A stretch of DNA of 64,000 nt from Nematopogon swammerdamellus (lineage: Eukaryota > Arthropoda > Insecta > Lepidoptera > Adelidae). Of the stretch, positions 21,801 through 31,176 are shown piece after piece. The notes beneath the pieces were generated by a model. That model saw nothing but the letters and a program-made list of their open reading frames with translations, did no database searches and had not been told where the DNA came from. The first letter of the stretch is position 1. Each line of letters starts with the position of its first letter. Location: positions 15,275,891 through 15,339,890 of the forward strand of contig OX336349.1 in the NCBI GenBank assembly GCA_946902875.1. Direction: 5' to 3'. The position numbers and the translations under genes are program-made.

Positions 21801-23216
21801 TAGTGACACCGGCTATTATAAATATTTTCATTTATACTTTACCATTCGGTGTGGAGCGGGGCGCTGGATGGGAGTGACAGAGTGCCGATGAGTGCCAGTG
21901 AGTGCTAGAGTGTGACATAATCTAGTATGTAGATGTGCTTAATTGTTTGTTTCACGCACATAGCGGCCATTTTACACATCCTGTGCCCCTCTTCACACAA
22001 AATGATCCAACCTTGGTTCCAGCATTAAAGGAAACAATGTTAAGCAGTTCTTACAAAAAGAATGGAAACTATCAAAAACTTTGACAATTATAGACAGAGC
22101 TCCGTCTAAATGCCATTGTGACGGTATACTTATACTCTATGGTGTGGTATACTTTGTATTGTACTAATTTTATAAAAATGATGTATACTCTGTTTCCAGA
22201 TCAGGCGGCAAAATGGACATTGACTTTAGAGCGTGTTAGCTCCCTTACACAAACAGTGTACGAAGTGCTATGACTCTTTTGGGCCATGCTTGCCGATGAC
22301 ACTTTATGGGTTACGTTTGTGCTAACGCTCAAAGATCCATGTCATTCTTCTGTGTAACCTGGAGAGATACTTTCATAGTAATCTTTACCGGTGTGAAGTT
22401 CAGTTCATTTAGGTTCAAACAATGGACAAAAGGGTTGTAATGTAGACCACATAAAGTAGCTAACTTCGTACCCGTGGAGGGTATTGTAATCTAGTTGTAT
22501 AAGAAAATAAAATTGGCTTTTTCTTAACTATCTGAATGTACAATATAATTTTTTTTTCGGCAGATATAACAAGTCAGCAGCCATAATCTTACATTCTTCC
22601 AATAAGCTGCTGATTTTTAAGTTTGTGTTTTCATAGTAACAAGGGCAAGTTAGCAAATGTTGTGAAGTTATGTATCAGCCATTCTCCTGGAGTTGATATT
22701 TCCACCTGCAATGTTTTAAAAATAGTATTTGAAATCATTACCTATATACCCTACCATCTTAAGGTAAGACCGCACTATACGGCACTGTACTGCAGCGGAG
22801 CAGCACGTCGTGGTGCGTCCTAATATTCTTTATATGAAACTGCACTGCACTGCACGGCAAGCAATTTGTATGGACAATTTCGTGTCGCACCGCTCCGCTG
22901 CCGTGTAGTGCGGTGTCAACTTTACATCCACAAATTGCACTTAAACTAAGCTCTCAAATTGTATTGAGTGTTACCTTTAGGTTGACTCATTTGTCTTTTG
23001 GGTGAAATATTTTTTTACTAAATTTGTATGATATTGGTTGCACATGAAAAAAGAAAAATGAAAGAGCATCTAAGTTTGTTTTAGTTTCCTAAGTGTTAAA
23101 TTTAATGTAAAATATTCCGATGTATTCACACACATACTTTAAATTATATTATAAGAATTAATATTACTATAATTATGTATTATATTGAATTATTTGCCTA
23201 AATTGTACCTAATAAA
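21801..23216 (+). terminator. Lamtor3: Lamtor3 3' UTR with two candidate poly(A) signals
   Basis: AATAAA occurs at 22506-22511 and at 23211-23216. The second would give a 1.4 kb 3' UTR that includes the inverted-repeat element at 22764-22918. Which signal is used cannot be told from sequence. Confidence 0.5.
22764..22918. mobile_element. Inverted-repeat element (MITE-like) in the Lamtor3 3' region
   Basis: Left gaccgcactatacggc...agcggagc and right gctccgct...gtgtagtgcggt are inverted, about 155 bp in total. Confidence 0.6.
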
Positions 23217-23484
23217 ATTGTTTACATAAACATTTTCTATACAAGAATTATAATTTTTTATTTTATTTTTTGGAGCATATTCTCTCTTAATTTCTATATT
23301 GTATGAAAACAGCATTGGTAGTATTCATCCAATCCACAGACTAAATGTATTCATCTAAGGAACTGACAGATCATGTTAAAAATTTTGTGCAAGAATTTAA
23401 TTCATAATGAATATAAACATTATTACTTTCACATCATAGGCATTTACTTACATCTCAATTTACATTACGATCATTACACAGGCA

Positions 23485-23606
23485 TCAAGGCAACACGGCG
23501 GTAAGCAGCGGCTTGCCCTGCAGAGCATTCACAATGTTCCGTGCGGCCAGCTCCGCCATGCCCTGGCGTGTTTGTACCGTTGCGCTGCCGATATGCGGGA
23601 GAATCA
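23485..23606 (-). CDS. Grhpr: Grhpr-A exon 7 (catalytic His, C-terminus)
   Basis: Acceptor CAACAG|TG; encodes [16 protein letters not shown] through LTAVLP, stop TGA at 23487-23485. A minus-strand AATAAA at 23267-23262 is the likely poly(A) signal. Confidence 0.92.
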
Positions 23607-26600
23607 CTGTTGATACAGACATTTGTATTAATTGTCTATGGTAACAAGATATGACTGACAGCAAGTAAGGTCTAAGCGTAGACTGAATAAGTACTATAAC
23701 ACTGCTACACTATTAGATCTACTGTATAATTATATATTCCTTGCTCACGGTAACAAGGTACATATGACAGCAAGAAAGATCTAAGCGTAGCTGAATAAGT
23801 ACTATAAGCACTACACTATTCGATCTACTGTCTAAGGTAGTTATGATAAGATGGCATCTAATTTATTACTGACAGCTGTCAAATGAAGGACCCCAACTAA
23901 AATGGAGGGATGGAAAAATAATTGAAATCAGTTATCCAAAAATTACAAAATTGTGTAGTAAAAAAAAAACAAACATACCAAAAAACTGAAAACAATCTAA
24001 ACATTTATAATTTAAGTTTAAGTTAGGTTAGGTTGATCTAACGAGTGTATCGTGTAAAGGTGCCTGCCTGGCCAGTGCATACTTGTATTGATATAGAACT
24101 CCACAACTTACTGATATTGGGTAGGGTGAGCAGCGGATGGTCCTTAGGTAAGGGTTCCGGAGTAGTGACGTCCAGCCCTGCTCCATAGATCTGTCTGTGC
24201 TTCACGGCTGAGTACAATGCCTCCTGGTCTATAAGATCTGGCGAGAGAGTTGTCTTATTGTATTTTGCAGGATACAGACTGTTGCAATGTACCTAACATC
24301 ATTCTAAACGTGTTCCACTAGTCTTACTATGAACGCGTTTACTATGAACCTTCTGCTTCGCCCCCTTTGTGAAACGCGCATTTACTATGAACCTCCTGCC
24401 CTTTGTGTTCGTCAGAAAAACCAACAATTGATGGATCGCTCCGTGCACAATTTGTAATGCTCGTAGCCTACGCGGTAAAGGCACGGTTCAGTTCGCAAAC
24501 GCTCAGACTATGGGAATTTGTTACAAACTTGCACGTTACATTGCAGCAATGTACCGTGTGGGGCCGGTACTTTAAAAGAATAGCCCCACTGCATCTCTCC
24601 CCGTGTATGTCGTAAAAGGCGACAAAGGGATATGAATCCCTTCTTATATTACTAGGTGGTAGGGTTTAACCCGCCCGAGTTGATACCAACGCACTGAATG
24701 AAAGGTCGGTCGAAACGGCTATGTAAATAGTTTGTGTTTTCCGTCCAGTTCAGTGTAGCCGGCCGGCACGACCGAAGGGAAGCACTGACATGGCACCTAG
24801 TTCACCCGGTGTTATGGGCTGACATCACGGATGTTGTAGCAGTGATGTAGCCAACCGTGTCAGTTTCCATAAAAAAAAAAAAAAATTGTTACAAACTTGC
24901 ATGTTATATTGCAGCAATATGTACGGCAAATTCTTGCAGTGCATGGTACGTACATTGCATGTTACATCGCACCAGTCTGTATCCTGCTTAGCAGTTGGTT
25001 GATTACTGGAAGTACATAGAGAAAGTAAAATGGTTTAGCCAGTCACCTCCACGTCCAATGTTGACGAGGACAGCATTCGACTTCATGCTGGCGAGAGTGG
25101 TGGCGTTGATCATGTGACGCGTTTCGCTCGTCAGAGGACACGCCAGCACGACAAAGTCGCTCTCCCTCAGAAGCTGGTCCAAGCTCACGAACTTCGCGCC
25201 GATTGCGGCCGCTGTGCTTATCATGCAACAGTGTGGACATACATATATAAAAATATAATAAAAAATAAAAGATTAAACAAGTGCGAGTCGAACTCGCACA
25301 CCGAGGTTTCCGTGCCACATTTTTCGCATTGAGACCTCAAGACGGTCCGTTGTACGTTGACGCCCAGGTGGTGTTACTCCACGTGAATAATTGATGTTAC
25401 TCATGTTCCAGCCCAGAGTCCTCAATCTCAAGCATCGATTACACACCTTCAGGTTTCTCCGTATGGCCGGTGTAGAGGAATTTGTCAACTTCGAAGCCCG
25501 CCAGTCTCTTGGCAGTGGCCAGGCCGATGCCTCCGAGCCCTACGATGCCGACTGTGCTGCCGCGCACGTCCAGACCCAGAACCTTCTGGAAACCGATGTC
25601 CCATTCGCCTCTGCGGGTCAAGTGTGCTTGTTACTTTCAGTTTATGATGCCCTAGTAGTTAGCCCTAATTTTCAATATTTACACAGGAACATTTAAAGAA
25701 ATTTGCATGCATGACCAAATTTAAGACAAGTTAGTGTTTTTTTTTGAAAGCGCGACATGTGGCACCGATCCACCCATAAAGTACGCCCATGGACATTTGG
25801 CCGTATGCGGGGTTTGCAAATGCCATGCCAGTCAGCCAATAATGACATATACCCGTCACGTCCATCTTTAAAGACCCGAGACTGTAGTGGGGGGGAACAT
25901 ATGGGCAGGGAGAGCGTTCCAGTGTTTACTGGTTCTGCAGAGGAAATATCTGCAGAACTGTTTTGTACGCATCTGCCAATGATATTTTAGTAAAGATAGG
26001 TTATCTATATGACATTAGTGTGTGAGCACACACACGGCACGTCCTTGAAGAGTTGAGAGAGGAAGAACTAAAAGTGATGCGCCGACTCGAATAGTCTTAT
26101 TCCAATTACTAGCTTTTGCCCGCGGCTTCGCTCGCGTGAAATTCGTATTTCAAAGGAAGAAAGTAAGTAACTAAGGCCGATCTGCGTTTAGGTAAACAAT
26201 AAACCTTCTCAACTAAAGTAAGTAACTAACGGCGAGGCTTCAGGCTGAGCTGCATTCTGGAAGACAATAAACCTTCTCGAAGAAAGTAAGTAACTGAGGG
26301 CGAGGCCGAAGGCCGAGCTGCTTTCAGTAAGACCATAACCTTTTCGAAGAAAGTAAGTAACAGAGGGCGAGGCCGAAGGCCGAGCTGCGTTCAGGGAGAC
26401 CATAAACCTTCTCGAACAAAGTAAGTAACTAAGGGCGAGGCCGAAGGCCGAGCTGCGTTCAGGAAGACTATAAAACTTCTCGACGAAATTAAGTAATTGA
26501 GGGCAAGGCCGAAGGCCGAGCTGCGTTCAGGAAGACTAAACCTTCTTGATGAAAGTAAGTTACTGAGGGCGAGGCCGAAGGCCGAGCTGCGTTCAGTAAG

Positions 26601-29600
26601 ACGATAACCTTTTCGAAGAGAGTAAGTAACAGAGGGCGAGGCCGAAGGCCGAGCTACGTTCAGGAAGACCATAAACCTTCTCGAAGAAAGTAGGTAAGTA
26701 ACTAAGGGCGAGGCCGAAGGCCGAGGTGCGTTCAGGAAGACTATAAACCGTCTTGAAGAAAGTATGTAACTATCGCCCATAGTTACTTACTGTCAGCGTC
26801 TTCCAGGATACAGCTCGGCCTTCGGCCACGCCCATAGTTACTTACTTTAAAAAAAAAAAATTCTGGAAACTGACACGGTTGACTACATTACCTACAACAT
26901 CCGTGATGTCAGCCCATAACACCGGATGAACTTGGTGCCACGTCAGTGCTTCTCTTCGAGAAGGTTTATGGTCTTCCTGAACGCAGCTCGGACTTCGGCC
27001 TCGCCCTCTGTTACTTACTTTCTTCGAAAAGTTTATCGTCTTCCTGAAAGCAGCTCGGCCTTCGGCCTCGCCCTCAGTTACTTAATTTCATCAAGGAGTT
27101 TTATAGTCTTCCTGAACGCAGCTCGGCCTTCGGCCTCGCCCTCAATTACTTAATTTCTTCGAGAAGGTTTATAGTCTTCCTGAATGCAGCTCGGCCTTCG
27201 GCCTCGCCCTTTGTTACTTACTTTCTTCGAAATGGTTTATACTCTTCCTGCACGCAGCTCGGCCTTCGGCCTCGCCTTTAGTGTGTTACTTACTTTCTTT
27301 GAGAATGTTTATTGTTTATCTGAATCCAGTTCACCCTCCGGCCCTGGCCTAAGTTACTTTCTTTCTTCTTTTGAAATACGAATTTCACGCGAGCGAAAAA
27401 GCTATCGATATTAAAATAAGAAACTTCAGTTACAATAAATCAAATACTTTAGATACCTAACTAAGTAAAATATTCCACCTATTAGCGTAACCGGAACTGA
27501 ATTTTTTTTAGCCTATCCTGTGTATCGTATAGCTAAATGTGCGTGTACTAATTTTAATCAAATTTAGATGATCGGTTTAAATGTTATGGAGGAAATTCAT
27601 ACATACATATTCGCCTCGCCTCGCCCGTACTGTGTGCCGCACCGTAGGACGCCATATCAAGACATTCTCATCGTCGTAACTTTTAAACTATTTGTCTAAA
27701 TTACTTAGTGTAAAAGCCAAAGTTTATCTACCAGAAGCGATAAAAATATGTATTTTGATAAGGATTAATTCAATACCTACTATAAAATGTGCATTGTAAA
27801 TACAGTAACCAATTTAAATGTATTTATGGTTCACTATTTTGGCTATAGTGGCTTCCACATAAAAGGTAGATATATGCTGTCGCGGACTTTTTTTTAGAAC
27901 TATTTAAGAGAAACCTCACCATACATTATCTTCGTTTAACTCTAACGGTTTATGCAGCGCACGCCGAGATAGCTCTCAGATGACAGGATTTTTTCCGACT
28001 TACTTGACATTTATCGATATAACTATTTGGGCCAATTTACACAATGTCTTAATAAATTATAGCCTATATGTTATATTGATGTACTGTAAAGGCTCATCAA
28101 AATCTGTTCAGTAGTTTTTGCGTGAAAGAAGAACAGAGATCCATTCTATCATATTGCGGCTATTCAGTTCGCTCGCCGTGCCTCCTCCGCGCCCGCGCCG
28201 CCGCCGCCAGCTGCCGGCCGCCCGCTCGGTAAATACCTATAGTACTACGGCGCCTACGGAACATATCGGTTTGTATGGGAGCCACATCTTAGCGTAACCG
28301 GAAGTGATTTTTATTTAGCCTATCCTGTGTCCCGTGTAGGTAAATGTACTTGTACGAAGTTTCATCGAATTCAGATGATCGGTTTAAGAGTTATGGTGGA
28401 ACATACATACATACAGAAATGATTTCAAAAAATCCTAAATTTAGTTTTAGTATCATACACAGAGTCTACAAACCAAATATCTCAAAAATCAAAGCAACTT
28501 ACTCCATGACCATCCCTTACAGATTTATTATTAGTATGATTAAGGGAGGGAATTCAAGTTATGTGGCGGTTGGTATAACTGATAACTACTTAGGAAGGAC
28601 GATGCACGTTTGAACGCGTGCGTAGTTGATGCGCGACTAACTTCAAACAGGACTGTGGTCTTGATTTAGTGTGCCGCTTTGGGAGCTCGTATAACGTATC
28701 TACCTCCTTTTTAACATATAATATCATTGGCATCTGCAGTAAGTCCAGCGTGTAGGGATGCAATCCCTGCCCAGTGCGCTTGGTGCGGAAGTGGAAAGGG
28801 GATGACGGGACCCTTGAAAAAGCGACAAGAACACACGTAATGTGTACATTGTTATAGGATAAGCATGTTTTCCAAGAGATTCAATGGTATGCTTAAGCCA
28901 TGCCAGCTTCACGAAACAGTGAGGCTTGATACAGTGTATTTACTCGCGGACTTGCTGCAAGTTCTCAGTGAACCGTCTCGCGACACCCAACACAAGTGCA
29001 ACTGCGACCTCAGCCACCGCTGCACTCAGCACATCCGGGGTGTTGCTCAACTTGATGCCGCGAGACTTGAGCTCCGCTACGTTGCAGTGGTTGTACCCAG
29101 CAGATGCTGTCGAGATCACTTTCAACTGGGGACCTGGTCGAAAGAAAGGAAAGTGTTAACTACTCAGATTTAAATTGAAGGAAGAACAGTAAACGACAAG
29201 AAACAAGAAAATACAGGAGTGCGCAAAGGCGGACTTATCACTACAAGTGATTTCTTCCAGTCAACCTTTGGGTGATGTGATGAGGAATAAAATACAGAGA
29301 AAGAAATATGGGTAGTGCAAGCAAAAGGGAGGAGGAATTATTTTATGAATACCTACATGTAAACATACCTACATACCTATTTATAAAATACATACAATAC
29401 AAACTGTATATACATACATAAACATATATAAAATACAAACTGTATATACATACATAAACATATATAGAACGTAGATACTAAATACAAATAATACCTACTA
29501 TACTACCCTAATCCACAAGTGAATACTAAAATAGGCAAAATTAATGAAGGTAGAATTTCTTCAATGACTTTTTAAAATAATTTAAAGTTTAGGAGTGACG

Positions 29601-30098
29601 GACGTAGTGCGGCAGCGAGTTCCATAGACGAGCAGACAATAAAAAATAACATAAAAAAAAGGTCGGTGCCTGCTCTATCCAGCAACTGCGGTGTGACGGG
29701 ATGCTTGCTGATGTAGAGCAGGGCGGAAGCCCCGGCCGCCAGCTCCGACACCTCGCGCACGTTGTCCGCTGCCGAGGCATCTTCCAGGGCCGAGTACGAA
29801 CTCTCCACCACGGTGAAACTGTCACATATCACTTCTTTATATAATTGTCTACGTGAAACGGTCTCAATCTGGTCCTTTGCAAAACTTCTACCACTAATTC
29901 TACGCCGGATGGGGTTGGCACAAATTAACTTTTTTTAAGCTTACCACAAAATGATTCCCAACACTTTCGCCTACATATTATTAAGTACCTAACTATTATA
30001 AAAAATGAAATTACACAAACTTACTGTTCCTTCAAGATGTTAAGCGCGCTCTCTGGACAGTCATTGCTTGTCACAACAACCTTCAAACTCTTCGACAT
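23485..30098 (-). CDS. Grhpr: Glyoxylate/hydroxypyruvate reductase paralog A, whole gene (7 exons)
   Basis: Exons 30098-30025, 29818-29670, 29133-28944, 25610-25447, 25211-25047, 24237-24112 and 23606-23485 total 990 nt and join without a phase error to give 329 aa (human GRHPR 328). This is a D-isomer-specific 2-hydroxyacid dehydrogenase, which reduces glyoxylate and hydroxypyruvate with NAD(P)H. Seen: Rossmann motif GLGGIG at 162-167, and candidate catalytic Arg246 (NIGRGD), Glu275 (TTPEPLP) and His294 (PHIGSAT). Intron 2 appears to use a GC donor (GCAG|GCACCG). Introns hold a LINE end, an inverted tandem array (intron 3) and a SINE (intron 5). A paralog with the same exon plan lies just upstream in the same orientation, so the pair arose by tandem duplication. 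Substrate preference of each copy cannot be told from sequence. Confidence 0.93.
23641..23835. repeat. Tandem duplication in Grhpr-A intron 6
   Basis: Two ~95-110 bp units starting gtaacaag and containing gacagcaag, tctaagcgtag and gaataagtactata. Confidence 0.7.
24112..24237 (-). CDS. Grhpr: Grhpr-A exon 6 (catalytic Glu)
   Basis: Acceptor GCCAG|AT and donor ATCA|GTAAGT. Encodes [13 protein letters not shown] through LTLPNI with the conserved TPEPLP. Confidence 0.92.
24551..24884 (+). repeat. SINE type 1 in Grhpr-A intron 5
   Basis: Complete from accgtgtggggccggtac to the A-run. Flanked by an imperfect ~36-bp direct repeat (ttgttacaaacttgc...). Confidence 0.85.
25047..25211 (-). CDS. Grhpr: Grhpr-A exon 5 (catalytic Arg)
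   Basis: Acceptor GCACAG|CG and donor GGAG|GTGACT. Encodes [14 protein letters not shown] through LVNIGRG, including the conserved Arg246. Confidence 0.93.
25447..25610 (-). CDS. Grhpr: Grhpr-A exon 4 (GxGxxG)
   Basis: Acceptor CCGCAG|A and donor GAAG|GTGTGT. Encodes [12 protein letters not shown] through GHTEKPE and carries the dinucleotide-binding GLGGIG. Confidence 0.93.
25738..25990 (-). mobile_element. APE LINE 3' fragment in Grhpr-A intron 3
   Basis: T-run followed by the reverse complement of the LINE 3' end (ctgtagtgggggggaaca region). Confidence 0.7.
26109..27405. repeat. Inverted tandem array in Grhpr-A intron 3
   Basis: About nine ~65-69 bp units on the left (aagtaagtaact...gaggccgaaggccgag...ccttctcgaa, 26161-26770) and about seven in the opposite orientation on the right (26955-27360). 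Both outer ends carry the same retroposon motif (gaaattcgtatttcaaa and its complement). A SINE type 1 fragment lies at 26846-26957, near the centre. Confidence 0.8.
28250..28412 (+). mobile_element. RTE-like retroposon 3' end in Grhpr-A intron 3
   Basis: Same motifs as at 12.0-12.3 kb (agcgtaaccggaagtga; gatcggtttaagagttatgg; acatacatacatac). Confidence 0.6.
28735..28805 (-). mobile_element. Short APE LINE fragment
   Basis: Matches the reverse complement of about 43960-44030 (gggatgcaatccctgcccag). Confidence 0.6.
28944..29133 (-). CDS. Grhpr: Grhpr-A exon 3
   Basis: Acceptor GACCAG|GT and donor GCGA|GTAAAT. Encodes [15 protein letters not shown] through TENLQQVR, the start of the nucleotide-binding half (residues 76-137). 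Confidence 0.92.
29575..29650 (-). mobile_element. LINE C-terminal remnant in Grhpr-A intron 2
   Basis: Minus strand reads [18 protein letters not shown] sequence (ARLWNSLP...). It starts about 20 bp after the exon 2 donor. Confidence 0.55.
29670..29818 (-). CDS. Grhpr: Grhpr-A exon 2
   Basis: Acceptor GTGACAG|T; encodes [13 protein letters not shown] through LLDRA. The boundary required by the phase and by paralog B falls at GCAG|GCACCG, a GC rather than GT donor. A LINE 3' end lies about 20-70 bp into the intron. Confidence 0.82.
30025..30098 (-). CDS. Grhpr: Grhpr-A exon 1
   Basis: ATG at 30098-30096; encodes [20 protein letters not shown] and on to LKE plus two bases; donor GTAAGT follows at 30024. 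An inverted-repeat element begins about 20 bp upstream of the ATG. Confidence 0.88.
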
Positions 30099-30117
30099 CT
30101 TTCTTGCATATGTAGGA

Positions 30118-30260
30118 CTAAGCGCGTCTTGCACCAACACGAGTTTAAAGTTAAGTAGCGAGTTATGGATTTAAACGCGGTTCACACATACAACGGGTGC
30201 TAGTTTAACGAGTTGAACTGGTTTATATATTGAACTTGTGTTGGTGCAAGTGGGCCTAAG
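30118..30260. mobile_element. Inverted-repeat element just upstream of Grhpr-A
   Basis: ctaagcgcgtcttgcaccaa on the left pairs with ttggtgcaag...cctaag on the right. It begins about 20 bp from the Grhpr-A ATG. Confidence 0.65.
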
Positions 30261-31012
30261 TGAGGTTATATTGCTGATCACTGCCGGCGCGCGTGACGAC
30301 CTAGGTCTGAATAAATACCTACTAACTGCACTCAATGTAACTTTTTAAAAGTTACATACATTATCTCAGGGTACTTACCTAACTGAGGTGTTATGTTATA
30401 GCGAGAATTCTTATCAGTGCGGTTGCGTTGCGGCTCTCGTCTCTAATAATGTTTGATAATGTTATCAGTAAGTAGGTACGCCAGCCAATCATACAATCGG
30501 AGAAACCAAACATTCATGTAATTAAAAGTACACTTTTTTATGCCAAAATAAATTGTAATGCTAGTGAACTTATAAAAATCACGAAGTGAAATGACGTTTG
30601 CTTGTATTTGGCGCACTTTTCTACGTAATAACTAGGTAAATAACATTTTGTTCTCCCGTAGTTAATTAGTTAATTATTGTTTGGCATAACTCAGTAGAAT
30701 GTTATTTAGAGAATATTATATTTATTGTAGAAAAGCTTTCTTTAGATATTGTAGATATTATATTTACTGGAAACTTCCTTTATTGTTTATTGTTTTTATA
30801 CGTATTCTTATATTGTAGTAAGTGCACTCGAACTTGTCACAATGTTCGATTACACCCACGAAAAGAACCGGCAAGAAACTTTACAGGGCTGTTTTTTTTT
30901 CTTTGGTTAGATAGAACCATCAAAATTCTCAATTATACAGTACTTACTCGAAACAAACAAAATAATAAGAGCGGCAAATCAGTAGTATTTAGACATAAGA
31001 CAAAAATATTAA
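30261..31012. other. Intergenic between Grhpr-A and Grhpr-B
   Basis: AT-rich; nothing coding. It contains the Grhpr-A upstream region next to the hairpin element. Confidence 0.4.
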
Positions 31013-31057
31013 TTTATTATAACATTATGTTATGTACAAAATGAATTAATGATCATT

Positions 31058-31176
31058 TCATGGCACTGCACACATAAGGGGTTTTTCTTCGAGCCCCAAT
31101 AGAATGTTTCTTGCTGAGATTCTCGCCATTTCATCTCGTGTCTTGATGGTAGCGCTGCCCATGTGTGGTATTAGAT
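31058..31176 (-). CDS. Grhpr: Grhpr-B exon 7 (catalytic His, C-terminus)
   Basis: Acceptor TCCCAG|AT; encodes [16 protein letters not shown] through LMCAVP, stop TGA at 31060-31058. Confidence 0.9.

Noticed and set aside
26209..27414. Several 60-130 codon frames in Grhpr-A intron 3
   Set aside because: They are open only because the ~67-bp tandem unit repeats; no protein family.
29299..29470. CRISPR-like or satellite array
   Set aside because: Only two short AT-rich units (caaactgtatatacatacat); ordinary microsatellite-like duplication, and the host is an animal.
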